Source of the DNA: Streptomyces sp. WAC06614
GTDB taxonomy: Bacteria > Actinomycetota > Actinomycetes > Streptomycetales > Streptomycetaceae
Direction: 5' to 3'
Assembly (NCBI RefSeq): GCF_003949795.1
Contig: NZ_RPRY01000022.1
Span: 1 to 43,749, forward strand
Length of the DNA: 43,749 nucleotides
Part shown: positions 16,789-24,412 of the stretch, piece by piece
Layout: each line of letters opens with the position of its first letter
Position numbering within the stretch: the first letter of the stretch is position 1
Notes under the pieces: generated by a model
Told to the model about the DNA's origin: nothing
The model's database searches: none
The model's input: the letters and a program-made list of their open reading frames with translations, nothing else
Translations under genes and position numbers: made by a program

Positions 16789-17988
16789 ATGACCGGACAG
16801 GTTCGGCATGTTGGTGCAGAACGCCCCTATGACGTCGTGCTCTTCGGGGCGACGGGCTTCGTCGGGGCCCTGACCGCCGAGTACCTCGCCGCGCACGCCC
16901 CCGCCGGGACCCGGTGGGCGCTGGCGGGCCGCGACCGGAGCAAGCTGGAGCGGCTGCGCGAGCGGCTGGCCGAGACCGACCCGGAGTGCGCGAAGCTGCC
17001 GCTGGAGGTCGTGGACGCCGCCGATCCGGCGGGCGTGCGCGAACTGGCCGCCGCCACCCGGGTCCTGGCCACGACCGTCGGACCGTACGTCCTGTACGGC
17101 ACCGAGCTGGTCGCCGCGTGCGCCGCCGCCGGGACCGACTACGTCGACCTGACCGGCGAGCCGGAGTTCGTCGACCGGGTCTACGTCGAGCACGACGCCC
17201 GGGCCCGCGAGACCGGCGCCCGGCTCGTGCACGCGTGCGGGTTCGACTCGATCCCCGCCGACCTCGGCGCGTACTTCACCGTGCAGCAGCTGCCCGAGGG
17301 CGTGCCGCTCACGGTGGACGGGTTCATGCGCGGCGGCGGCCTGTTCTCCGGCGGCACCCTGGCCTCGGCGCTGACCGCGCTGGGCCGTGGCCGGCAGACC
17401 CTGGCGGCCGCCCGGCGGCGCCGGCTGCACGAGCCGCGGCTGCTGGGGCGGCGGGCGCGGGGGCCGGTGGGGGCGCCGCGGTTCAGCCGGGAGACCGGCA
17501 CCTGGGCGGTGCCGCTGCCCACCCTGGACCCGCGGATCGTGGCCCGTTCGGCGGCGGCCCTGGAGCGCTACGGCCCCGACTTCCGCTACCGCCACTACGC
17601 CTCGGTCCGACATCTGCCGGTCGCCCTGGGCGGCGTCGCGGCCGTGGGCACGGTCGCGGCGCTGGCCCAGGTCCCGCCGGCCCGGGAGTGGCTCATGAAC
17701 CGCTGGGAGCCGGGGCAGGGCCCGGACGCGGAGCGGCGGGCGCGCAGCTGGTTCAGCGTGCGGTTCGTCGGCGAGGGCGGCGGGACCCGGGTGTTCACCG
17801 AGGTCTCGGGCGGTGACCCGGGCTACGGCGAGACCGCCAAGATGCTGGCGGAGTCGGCGCTGTGCCTGGCGTACGACGCACTGCCCGACCGGACCGGGCA
17901 GCTGACGACGGCGGTCGCGATGGGCGACGCGCTGCTCGGGCGGCTGCGGCGGGCGGGGATCGGCTTCCGGGTCGCGGACGTCCGCTGA
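16789..17988 (+). CDS. Saccharopine dehydrogenase-like / trans-acting enoyl reductase family protein
   Basis: A 399-aa NAD(P)-binding protein. The Rossmann turn VVLFGATGFVGALTAEYL is at about 16-33, followed by WALAGRDRSKLERL, the TVGPYVLYGTELVAACAAAGTDYVDLTGEP block and CGFDSIPADLGAY, all typical of the actinobacterial family that includes mycobacterial trans-acting enoyl reductases (Rv2449c/Rv2953 type). A hydrophobic stretch near 285-300 (LGGVAAVGTVAALAQV) may bind the membrane or a lipid. The reaction is probably reduction of a lipid or polyketide double bond; the name saccharopine dehydrogenase reflects the fold only. The ATG at 16789 has GGGAGGAG upstream; the open frame extends to 16258 but overlaps the divergent gene there. 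Confidence 0.88.
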   Translation: MTGQVRHVGAERPYDVVLFGATGFVGALTAEYLAAHAPAGTRWALAGRDRSKLERLRERLAETDPECAKLPLEVVDAADPAGVRELAAATRVLATTVGPYVLYGTELVAACAAAGTDYVDLTGEPEFVDRVYVEHDARARETGARLVHACGFDSIPADLGAYFTVQQLPEGVPLTVDGFMRGGGLFSGGTLASALTALGRGRQTLAAARRRRLHEPRLLGRRARGPVGAPRFSRETGTWAVPLPTLDPRIVARSAAALERYGPDFRYRHYASVRHLPVALGGVAAVGTVAALAQVPPAREWLMNRWEPGQGPDAERRARSWFSVRFVGEGGGTRVFTEVSGGDPGYGETAKMLAESALCLAYDALPDRTGQLTTAVAMGDALLGRLRRAGIGFRVADVR

Positions 17989-17992
17989 CGGG

Positions 17993-18011
17993 CGGCCGGG
18001 TGCGCCGGCCG
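17993..18011. terminator. Bidirectional hairpin terminator
   Basis: CGGCCGG (17993-17999) pairs with CCGGCCG (18005-18011) around a 5-nt loop, in the 25 bp between convergent gene ends. Confidence 0.6.
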
Positions 18012-18013
18012 TG

Positions 18014-18691
18014 CTACCGGGCGGCCTGCAGGGCGCGCCGGCACAGGGAGTCGGCGCGCCGGGTGGTCTCCGGTATCCGGAAGCGGGGGCTGAGGGCCAG
18101 GGCGTGCGCGCAGGCGTTGTCCAGGGAGATGCGGTGCCCGACGGACACGTACACCGGCTTGACCCCGTCCTGGGTGCGCAGGGCCCGGCCGACCACGGTG
18201 GCGTCCTCGGCGACGAGGGCGCTGGCGTCGCCGCGATGCGGGCCGGGGTCGGTGTGGGCGAAGGTGAACGGGTTCTTCGCCACGCCCATGGTGGGCAGCC
18301 CGGTGACCACCCCCAGGTGGCAGGCCAGCCCGAACCGGCGCGGGTGCGCCAGCCCGTAGCCGTCGCAGACCACCAGGTGCGGCGGGGCGGTGAGGGCGTC
18401 GAGCGCGGCGAGCACGGTGGGCAGCTCGCGGAAGGCGAGCAGCCCGGGGACGTACGGGAAGCTGACCCGTCCGACGGCGGTCGCCTCCTCGACCACGTCG
18501 AGGGTCGCCGCGTCGAGCACCACCGCCGCGGCGGCGACGAGGTCGCGTGCGTCGTCGTAGGCGACGTCGACCCCGGCCACGAGCCCCTGCCCGGGAGGCG
18601 GTCCGGGCTCGTCGAACACGACCCGAATGCGCAGTTCGTCCTGGACCGCCCGGGCCTCGGCCTCGTCGGCGGGGGTGTGCACGCTCGTCAT
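18014..18691 (-). CDS. nfi: Endonuclease V (deoxyinosine 3'-endonuclease)
   Basis: A 225-aa DNA repair nuclease that nicks DNA one base 3' of deoxyinosine. The three acidic active-site residues are in the family positions: D42 in AGVDVAY, E89 in the PYVPGLLAFRELP motif (wedge region), and D110 in VCDGYGLAHPRRFGLACHLG. The VGVAKNPF lysine and the VSVGHRISLDNA motif also match. The length is normal. The ATG at 18691 is chosen on alignment to the family start; the frame is open for 12 further codons that would run into the divergent YciI gene. No clear ribosome binding site is seen. Only 25 bp separate its start from that of the divergent gene. Confidence 0.93.
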   Translation of the reverse strand: MTSVHTPADEAEARAVQDELRIRVVFDEPGPPPGQGLVAGVDVAYDDARDLVAAAAVVLDAATLDVVEEATAVGRVSFPYVPGLLAFRELPTVLAALDALTAPPHLVVCDGYGLAHPRRFGLACHLGVVTGLPTMGVAKNPFTFAHTDPGPHRGDASALVAEDATVVGRALRTQDGVKPVYVSVGHRISLDNACAHALALSPRFRIPETTRRADSLCRRALQAAR

Positions 18692-18703
18692 GGGGTCCGA
18701 GAG

Positions 18704-18709
18704 TAGCCT
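18704..18709 (+). promoter_or_regulatory. -10 box for a leaderless YciI transcript
   Basis: TAGCCT fits the TANNNT -10 pattern and ends 7 bp before the ATG at 18717, which would place the first mRNA base on or next to the start codon. No Shine-Dalgarno sequence is present, consistent with a leaderless mRNA. Confidence 0.5.
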
Positions 18710-18716
18710 GACGATC

Positions 18717-19016
18717 ATGTTCATCATGGAGCTGACCTACACCGCCCCCGTCGAGGAGGTCGAGGAGCACATGGACGCGCACCTCGCGTGGCTCGACGGC
18801 CACTACGCGTCCGGCACCTTCCTGGCCTCCGGGCGCAAGGTACCGCGCCAGGGCGGGATCATCCTCGCGGCCGGGGCGTCGCGGGCGGAGATCGAACGCA
18901 TCGCGGAGGAGGACCCGTTCACGGTGGCGGGTGTGTGCAGCTACCGGATCGTCGAATTCCTCGCCACCAGGACGTCCTCGTACCTGGCTCCGGTCCGCGA
19001 GTCCCTGCCGGGCTGA
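18717..19016 (+). CDS. YciI family protein
   Basis: A 99-aa small soluble protein of the YciI family (ferredoxin-like alpha+beta fold, related to muconolactone isomerase-type barrels). It shows the N-terminal LTYTAPVEEVEEHMDAHLAWLDGHYASGTFLASGRK pattern with the conserved His and Asp (DAHLAWLDGHY), and the DPFTVAGVCSYRIVEF strand. The family has no settled role; some members are dimeric hydrolase or isomerase-like enzymes. The start at 18717 (MFIMELTYT) is supported by a leaderless-type -10 box; the ATG at 18726 is an alternative. It is divergent from endonuclease V and followed by the minisatellite region. Confidence 0.85.
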   Translation: MFIMELTYTAPVEEVEEHMDAHLAWLDGHYASGTFLASGRKVPRQGGIILAAGASRAEIERIAEEDPFTVAGVCSYRIVEFLATRTSSYLAPVRESLPG

Positions 19017-19289
19017 CGGTCCCGGGCCGGCGTACGGTCCCGCCCCGGCCGGCGGTCGCGGCCCGGCCGGCGGTCGCGGGCCGACGTACGGTCCCGGCCC
19101 GGCCGGCGGTAGCGGGCGGACGGCGGTACCTGCCCGGCCGGCGGTCCCGGCCCGGCCGGGCAGTCGCGGGCCGACGTACGGTCCCGGCCCGGCCGGCGGT
19201 AGCGGGCGGACGGCGGTACCTGCCCGGCCGGCGGTCGCGGGCCGCGTCGTGCCCGCCCGGAGGCGCGGGCCGCGCCCAGTATGGTCGGC
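19017..19289. repeat. G+C-rich minisatellite between YciI and NlpC/P60 genes
   Basis: This gap is filled by degenerate repeats of GGCCCGGCCGGCGGT-like units. Within it 74 bases at 19073-19146 recur exactly at 19163-19236, a 90-bp period, and a shorter partial copy starts near 19031. Because 90 is a multiple of three, frames stay open on both strands, but the predicted peptides are low-complexity Arg/Pro/Gly and have no start signal, so I do not call a gene. The promoter of the downstream gene must lie at or inside its right edge. Confidence 0.85.
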
Positions 19290-20441
19290 ATGAGTTCTCC
19301 GCGCATGGTGCTGGTCGCTCTGGCGACCGCTGTCGCCTCCCTCGCCCCGGTGGCCGGGGCGCCCGGTGCTCCGGCCGCCTCCGCCACGGCTGCCGCTTCC
19401 GCCGCCGGCGCCACCTCCGCCGCTTCCGCCACCCGTGCCGCGCGCCCGTGCGCGGGGGCGCGGACCTGCTACGTCGACGTCTCCGTCGCCGAGATCTGGA
19501 CCGCTCCCGACCAGGTGCGCACCGTCGACGCCCGGGCGCTCACCCACCCCGTCGACATCCGCGGCTGGCTCGCCGACCTCGGGCGCGACGGCCCTCTGCG
19601 GCACGACGTCCCGGGTGAGACGCAGGCGTTGTACGGCACCCGGGTCACGGTCGAGCGGACCTGGCGCGACGCTCGGGGACTGCTCTGGGACCACGTCCTG
19701 GTGGACGGCCAGCCCAGCCCCAAGGACACCACGGGCCGCGGCGCCTACCCCGGCTGGGTCCCCGACCGGCAGCTCACCTCGGCCCGGGCCGCCGCGCCGT
19801 CCGGCGCGACGCCGAAGCGGATCGCCGCCCCGACGGCATGGGCGTACACCACCCTGGCGGCGGCCGTGGCGGCGGCCGGGGCGGGACGCGCGACCGAGTA
19901 CTCCTACGGCACGGCGTTCTCGGTGCGGCCGACCGAGGTACCGGGCGTGGAGCGGGCCACCGCCCACGACGGCACCGCGCTCTACCTCCGCAGCGCCGAC
20001 CTCACCGAGGTCCGCCCGCACCCCACCGGCGCGGACGCGGTCACCGAGGCCCGCAGGTTCCTGGGCCTGGACTACCTCTGGTCGGGCGCCTCGGCCTTCG
20101 GCTACGACTGCTCCGGGCTGACCAGCCAGGTGTACGCCATGCTCGGGGTGACCGTCCCGCGCGACACCCAGCCGCAGTTCGACGCGGGCGCGGGCCGCGC
20201 GCCGGCCGGCTCGGCCACCGGCACCCGGATCGCCAAGGAGGACCTGGCCGCCCTCCGCCCCGGCGACGTCCTGGCCTTCGGACAGGACGAGGACCACGTG
20301 ACCCATGCGGGGCTCTACACGGGGACGAAGGACGGCCGGCCGATGATGATCAACTCCCCCAGGACCGGCGAACGGGTCAGGGAGGAGCCCTTCCTCTCCT
20401 CGGGCCGCACCTATCTGGGCGCCACCCGCTTCCTGCCCTGA
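19290..20441 (+). CDS. Secreted NlpC/P60 family peptidase
   Basis: A 383-aa exported cell-wall hydrolase. Residues 1-25 form a signal peptide, followed by an Ala-rich low-complexity stretch to about 50. The middle (55-240) looks like SH3-like domains: two blocks with WTAPDQVR/VDARAL and a GWVPDRQL strand. The C-terminal NlpC/P60 domain (about 248-383) has the catalytic Cys C274 in YDCSGLTSQVY, His H339 in HVTHAGLY, and a third polar residue near N355 (MINSPRTG). Such enzymes cleave D-Glu-diaminopimelate bonds in peptidoglycan stems. The start is uncertain: ATG 19290 or 19281; there is no ribosome binding site, and TATGGT at 19280-19285 could be a -10 box. The next gene is a membrane kinase. 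Confidence 0.88.
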   Translation: MSSPRMVLVALATAVASLAPVAGAPGAPAASATAAASAAGATSAASATRAARPCAGARTCYVDVSVAEIWTAPDQVRTVDARALTHPVDIRGWLADLGRDGPLRHDVPGETQALYGTRVTVERTWRDARGLLWDHVLVDGQPSPKDTTGRGAYPGWVPDRQLTSARAAAPSGATPKRIAAPTAWAYTTLAAAVAAAGAGRATEYSYGTAFSVRPTEVPGVERATAHDGTALYLRSADLTEVRPHPTGADAVTEARRFLGLDYLWSGASAFGYDCSGLTSQVYAMLGVTVPRDTQPQFDAGAGRAPAGSATGTRIAKEDLAALRPGDVLAFGQDEDHVTHAGLYTGTKDGRPMMINSPRTGERVREEPFLSSGRTYLGATRFLP

Positions 20442-20458
20442 GCGCCGGCGGCCGGACC

Positions 20459-20464
20459 TATACT
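20459..20464 (+). promoter_or_regulatory. -10 box before the Ser/Thr kinase gene
   Basis: TATACT is a strong TANNNT -10 box, 47 bp before the ATG at 20512. No convincing -35 hexamer lies 17-18 bp upstream. Confidence 0.4.
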
Positions 20465-20511
20465 GCGCCTCGGCTCGACCGGCACGGGTGCGACGGAGCA
20501 CGGGGGGACGG

Positions 20512-22212
20512 ATGGCGGAGGGTTCGACGGGGCCGACGGTACTGCCGACCGTCCTGGCGCTGGTCACGCTGGCGGGGGCCGTACGGGTGGCCTCGTTGCC
20601 GCTGCTGAAACGGGCTCAGGACGCCGTACGGCGGGCGGCGTCGGCCGCCAGGGACGGGGGCGGGCCGCCCGAGCTGCTCCCCGCGGCCGCCGCGGGCGAC
20701 CTGGTGGTGGGCCTAGGTGGCGCGACGGCCCTGGCGCTGACGCTGTACTTCGCCCGGAACAGCATGCCCGGCCTGGACCTGCTGGCCCAGCCGATGCTCG
20801 TGCCGGACGTGACCGGCCTGTCCGCGGAGACGGACCTGTCCCTCGACGCCGCGCGGTCGTGGTTCCTGGGCGTGGCGGTGCTCCTGCAAGTGCTCTGGCT
20901 GGTCCTCTGGGTCCGCACCCAGCGCACCCTGCTGCACGTCGGGGCTCCCGGGGAGCCCGGGACGCCGCCGCCCGTGGGGTTCCGGCTCACGGCCCGGTGC
21001 GTCCTGCGCCTGGCGCTCACGCTGTTCACCCCGGTCGGCCTGCTCCTGGCCGCCCTGGTGTTCCAGACCGTCGCCCTCCTGACCAGTCGGCAGTACCGCC
21101 CCGGCACGGCCCCGGCCGCCGGGGCCGTGCCGCCGGAGCGGCCGGCCGCTCCGGTGCCGACCGCGTCGGTACCGACCGCGTCGTCGGCCCCTGCGGCCCC
21201 TGCGGCGCCGCAGCCCGCCGCCACGTACGTACCGACGCAGGCGGACCGGGGCGGCGGCGCGGCCACGCCTCCTCCGCCCATGCCCCCGGCGGCGCCGGGA
21301 GTCCCGCCCGAGGTCGTGCACCAGGAGCTGTACCCGAACGAGCCGCGGACCATCGGCGGTTACCGGCTGCTCGGCCGGATCGGGTCGGGTGGCATGGGGA
21401 CGGTGTACCTGGCCCGGCGCGAGGGGTCGGCCACGCAGGTGGCACTGAAGACGATCCACCCCGAACTCCTCGACCGCGCCGAACTGTTGCGCCGGTTCGA
21501 GCGGGAGGCGGAGGTGCTGTCGATGGTGCCCGGGGCCTACACCGCCCGGGTGCTGGACTCGGGCGTGGACTGCGGACGCCCGTACCTCGCCATGGAGTTG
21601 CTGGACGGGCGGCCGCTCGACGTGCACCTGCGGGAGCTGGGGCCGATCCGCTCGCCCGAGGCGCTGCGCGCCCTGGCCCTGGCGCTGGGCGTGGCCCTGG
21701 ACGGGGTGCACCGGCTCGGTCTGGTCCACCGGGACCTCAAGCCCGCCAACATCATGCTGACCACGGCCGGACCGCGGCTGCTCGACTTCGGCATCGCGGC
21801 GATCGTGGACGGCACCCGGCTGACCCGTACCGGCGGCGGGCCGGGGACGCTGACGTACATGGCGCCGGAGCAGTTCGGCGACGAGCAGGCCGGTACGGCG
21901 GCCGACGTCTGGGCGTGGGCGTGCTGCGTGGTGTGCGCGGCGCACGGCGCGAGCCCGTTCGCGGCGACCAGTACCGGCGCGGTGATCCGCCGGATCGTGG
22001 AGACCCGGCCGGAGCCGGCCGCGCTGGCGGCGGTCCGGGCACTCGACCCGGCGCTCGCGGCGGTGGTCGGGAGGGCCCTGACCGCCGACCCGGCGGACCG
22101 GCCGGCGGACGGGGCCGCCCTGGTGGACCTGCTGACCCCGCCCCGGGACCCGCGCCACCCCGTCACGGTCCCCGACCAGATCACCCGGGGCTGGCGGACC
22201 CTGACGCTCTGA
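20512..22212 (+). CDS. Membrane Ser/Thr protein kinase with N-terminal transmembrane region
   Basis: A 566-aa protein whose order is reversed relative to PknB-type kinases. Four hydrophobic segments come first (about 9-28, 62-80, 117-135, 164-190), then a Pro/Ala-rich linker (195-275). The kinase domain occupies 284-541 at the C-terminus. The kinase is complete: GSGGMGTVYLA (291-301), K313 (VALK), HRDLKPANIM with D407 and N412, DFG at 425-427 and APEQ at 451-454. The catalytic domain should face the cytoplasm. There are no PASTA or other extracellular sensor domains; only short loops would be exposed. The start is the ATG at 20512 with a GGGGGGA ribosome binding site. The target is unknown. 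Confidence 0.9.
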   Translation: MAEGSTGPTVLPTVLALVTLAGAVRVASLPLLKRAQDAVRRAASAARDGGGPPELLPAAAAGDLVVGLGGATALALTLYFARNSMPGLDLLAQPMLVPDVTGLSAETDLSLDAARSWFLGVAVLLQVLWLVLWVRTQRTLLHVGAPGEPGTPPPVGFRLTARCVLRLALTLFTPVGLLLAALVFQTVALLTSRQYRPGTAPAAGAVPPERPAAPVPTASVPTASSAPAAPAAPQPAATYVPTQADRGGGAATPPPPMPPAAPGVPPEVVHQELYPNEPRTIGGYRLLGRIGSGGMGTVYLARREGSATQVALKTIHPELLDRAELLRRFEREAEVLSMVPGAYTARVLDSGVDCGRPYLAMELLDGRPLDVHLRELGPIRSPEALRALALALGVALDGVHRLGLVHRDLKPANIMLTTAGPRLLDFGIAAIVDGTRLTRTGGGPGTLTYMAPEQFGDEQAGTAADVWAWACCVVCAAHGASPFAATSTGAVIRRIVETRPEPAALAAVRALDPALAAVVGRALTADPADRPADGAALVDLLTPPRDPRHPVTVPDQITRGWRTLTL

Positions 22213-22218
22213 TTCCGG

Positions 22219-23376
22219 TCAGTGGCCGGCGGCCGGCTCCAGGCGGGCCACCCGACCCTTCTCCCCGGCCGCCCAGCAGGCCTCGTACGCCCGGGCGCCC
22301 AGCGGGGCGCGGGCGCAGGAGACGGTGTCGAAGGAGCCCGGGGCCAGCGGCTGCCAGGTGCGGCCGGCGTCCGTCGTGACGTCCGTGCCCGTGGGACCGA
22401 CCGCGAGGGCGGCCGCCCGCAGGCCGGGGTGCGAGGGCAGCCAGGTGACGCCGGAGCGGTAGGCGGGCGGCGGGGTGTCCGCCTGCCGCCAGGTGCGGCC
22501 GGAGTCCGCGGAGGCGGCCGCGGCCAGCGGTGAGGCCTGGCCGGTGCGGTAGTCGCCGCCCACGGCCAGACCCTGGGCCGCGTAGCCGTCGTGGCGGAAG
22601 GCCAGACCGAAGACGCCCTTGGCCGGGTCCCCGGCCGGAACGGTGGATTCGGCCGTCCGCCAGGTGAGTCCCCGGTCCGCCGAGTGCAGCACCCGGGCCG
22701 TGGCACCGCCGCCGGTGGCCAGCCACACGTCCCGCGGTCCGGCGCTGACCAGGCACTGGCCGCTCGCGGCGAAACCGGCCTCGCCGGGCAGCGCGGCCGG
22801 CATGCCGTCGCCGGGCAGGACCCGCCAGGTGCGCCCGCCGTCCTCGGTGGACAGGATGCGGAACCTGCCGTCCACGGGGTCGCTCATCGCCAGGCCGTGG
22901 CGCGGGTCGAAGAAGGTCAGGCAGTCGTAGAACGCCTTGGGGTCGGGATTGCGGAAGGTCTCCGTCCAGCTGGCGCCGCCGTCCTCGGTGCGGAAGACCC
23001 GGGAGTCCTCGCCCTCCCCGATGGACAGGGCCACCGCGCGCCGGGCGTCGAACGCCTCGATGTCCCGCAGCTCCAGCTTGCCCGCCACCGCCGCGGGCGG
23101 TGAGACGTCGGACCAGGTCAGGCCGCCGTCCACGGTGCGCAGCACCGTCCCCTTGGATCCCGCCACCCAGGCGGTGCTGCGGCTCACGGCGGCGAGGCCG
23201 CGGAAGCGGGCGTCCTTGCCGGTGTCCTTCAGGGACCAGCCGGCCCCGGAGAGCCCGGTGGTCCCGCCCGGGGCGGCGGGCTCCGCCGCCGCCCGTGCCG
23301 CCGGTGCCGCGGCCAGCGCCCCCGCCAGTGCCGCCGCACAGATACCCATCGTCATGCCCATGCCGAGAAGTCCCAT
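22219..23376 (-). CDS. Secreted Asp-box (BNR/YCF48-like) beta-propeller protein
   Basis: A 385-aa exported protein. Residues 1-30 are a signal peptide with an Ala-rich core and an Ala-x-Ala site. The rest consists of beta-propeller repeats with six Asp-box motifs (TVDGGLTW, TEDGGASW, TEDGGRTW, SADRGLTW, SADSGRTW, TTDAGRTW). The pattern matches YCF48/BNR-type proteins often annotated loosely as oxidoreductases; no catalytic site of sialidases is evident, so a binding or assembly role is more likely. The start is the ATG at 23376; a TAGCTT -10 box 8 bp upstream suggests a leaderless mRNA. A longer frame to 23523 exists but would hide the signal peptide. Only 6 bp separate its end from the convergent kinase gene. 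Confidence 0.85.
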   Translation of the reverse strand: MGLLGMGMTMGICAAALAGALAAAPAARAAAEPAAPGGTTGLSGAGWSLKDTGKDARFRGLAAVSRSTAWVAGSKGTVLRTVDGGLTWSDVSPPAAVAGKLELRDIEAFDARRAVALSIGEGEDSRVFRTEDGGASWTETFRNPDPKAFYDCLTFFDPRHGLAMSDPVDGRFRILSTEDGGRTWRVLPGDGMPAALPGEAGFAASGQCLVSAGPRDVWLATGGGATARVLHSADRGLTWRTAESTVPAGDPAKGVFGLAFRHDGYAAQGLAVGGDYRTGQASPLAAAASADSGRTWRQADTPPPAYRSGVTWLPSHPGLRAAALAVGPTGTDVTTDAGRTWQPLAPGSFDTVSCARAPLGARAYEACWAAGEKGRVARLEPAAGH

Positions 23377-23685
23377 GGCGCGCGAAGCTAGCGCACGGCG
23401 CTGATCACCGTCCAGGGTGCGGGCCGGCCCCCCGCCGGGGGGCTTGGTCTCGTGGAGTGAGCGAATTCCGGACATCCTCGACCGGCTCACCGCCGCCTGC
23501 GTACCGCGCGGAACCTCCGCCACCCGCGCCTACGCTCCGCGGCCGGACACCGACAGTGCGGAATCAGCCATTCAGTGATACAGCTCACGTACCCCTTCTG
23601 TGCACGCATTCGTCCATTCCGGCGTCTATCCGGGTGCGGGCACCACCCCGGCCCGCCGCCCGGATCCGCCGTAAGGGAGCGAGCC
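23377..23685. other. Divergent promoter region between the beta-propeller and SsgA-like genes
   Basis: This 309-bp gap contains a minus-strand -10 box TAGCTT (23390-23385) 8 bp before the propeller gene start, and a GCCCCCC-N3-GGGGGGC hairpin at 23427-23443. The right part (about 23560-23600) is less G+C-rich and is the likely promoter area for the SsgA-like gene, but I cannot pick out convincing hexamers there. No coding signal is seen. Confidence 0.5.
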
Positions 23686-24102
23686 TTGATCACCGTCATC
23701 GAGCAGACCGTGCAGGCCCGTCTGGTCGCCACCGCCCCGAAGGTCGAGACCCTTCCCGTGACCCTGTGCTACGACCGGGCGGACCCGTTCGCCGTGCGCA
23801 TGGGCTTCCCCGCACCGGCCACGCTGGAGGGCGTGGAGGTCTCGTGGACCTTCGGCCGCGAGCTGCTGGAGGCGGGCGTGGACCGCCCGGCCGGCTGCGG
23901 CGACGTCCGCGTGCGCCCGTACGGAACGGACCGGACCGTGGTGGAGTTCCACGCTCCGGAGGGCGTGGCCATCGTGCTCATGGCGACGGCGGACCTGCAC
24001 CAGTTCCTGGCGCGCACCGCGGAGGTGGTCCCGCCGGGCCTGGAGCACCTCTACCTGGACGTGGACCACGGTCTGGCGGAACTGATGCGCGACTCCCGCT
24101 GA
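23686..24102 (+). CDS. SsgA-like protein (SALP), sporulation/cell division regulator family
   Basis: A 138-aa protein of the SsgA/SsgB family, which is confined to morphologically complex actinobacteria and controls septum placement and peptidoglycan maintenance during sporulation. Family features are TLCYDRADPFAVRMGF, VSWTFGRELLEAG, GDVRVRPYG, VEFHAPEG and the C-terminal VPPGLEHLYLDVDHGLAELM. The length equals that of SsgB-type members, but which SALP it is cannot be settled without alignment. The start is a TTG at 23686, 6-8 bases after AGGGAG; no ATG or GTG fits, so translation may be modest. It stands alone, upstream of the ABC-F promoter. Confidence 0.9.
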   Translation: MITVIEQTVQARLVATAPKVETLPVTLCYDRADPFAVRMGFPAPATLEGVEVSWTFGRELLEAGVDRPAGCGDVRVRPYGTDRTVVEFHAPEGVAIVLMATADLHQFLARTAEVVPPGLEHLYLDVDHGLAELMRDSR

Positions 24103-24412
24103 GCCGCGGCCGCGCGCCCTCGGCCCGTAATTGCGTTGCGGGCCCCGCGCGACAGGCCTAGCTTCGATCACGGCCCATCCCCGTCCGATCGGAGCAGGAC
24201 GTTGCACTACTGAGGTCCGAGACACCCGCACCCGTACGCCCGTACCCCGCGCGCCCCGTGCCTGCATGCGCCCGCGCCCTGAGCCCCTCGTGCGTCCCTG
24301 CGCCCGCGCCCGGTAGGACCCGTGCACCCGGCGCATCCCTGCGCCCGTGCATCCGTACGCCCCGGTGTCTCCCCACGTTGCACCGCACCATTCCCGCAAC
24401 CTGGAGGCCTCC
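24103..24412 (+). promoter_or_regulatory. Promoter and long leader of the ABC-F gene
   Basis: TTGCGG (24136-24141) and TAGCTT (24159-24164) are separated by 17 bp and give a good promoter with a start near 24171. The leader before the ATG at 24413 would be about 240 nt. It is C-rich with few Gs, contains a short open frame at 24266-24316, and repeats ACGTTGCAC at 24199-24207 and 24375-24383. The ribosome binding site lies in a perfect palindrome, GGAGGCCTCC (24403-24412). A small GGCCCG/CGGGCC hairpin (24122-24144) may end the ssgA-like transcript. Leader-mediated induction is inferred. Confidence 0.55.
24266..24316 (+). CDS. Possible 16-aa leader peptide in the ABC-F 5' region
   Basis: ATG at 24266 to TAG at 24314-24316 encodes MRPRPEPLVRPCARAR. 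It lies inside the predicted leader. RPR and RAR match the Arg-x-Arg type of motif that causes macrolide-dependent ribosome stalling in some erm leaders. No good ribosome binding site precedes it, so it may be chance. Confidence 0.25.
   Translation: MRPRPEPLVRPCARAR

Noticed and set aside
18941..19432. Open frames through the minisatellite on both strands
   Set aside because: The 90-bp period is a multiple of three, so frames persist without selection. The peptides are Arg/Pro/Gly repeats with no ribosome binding site.
24347..24412. N-terminal extension of the ABC-F protein from a GTG at 24347
   Set aside because: No ribosome binding site precedes it, while GGAGG lies just before the ATG at 24413, and the extra residues have no similarity to the family start.
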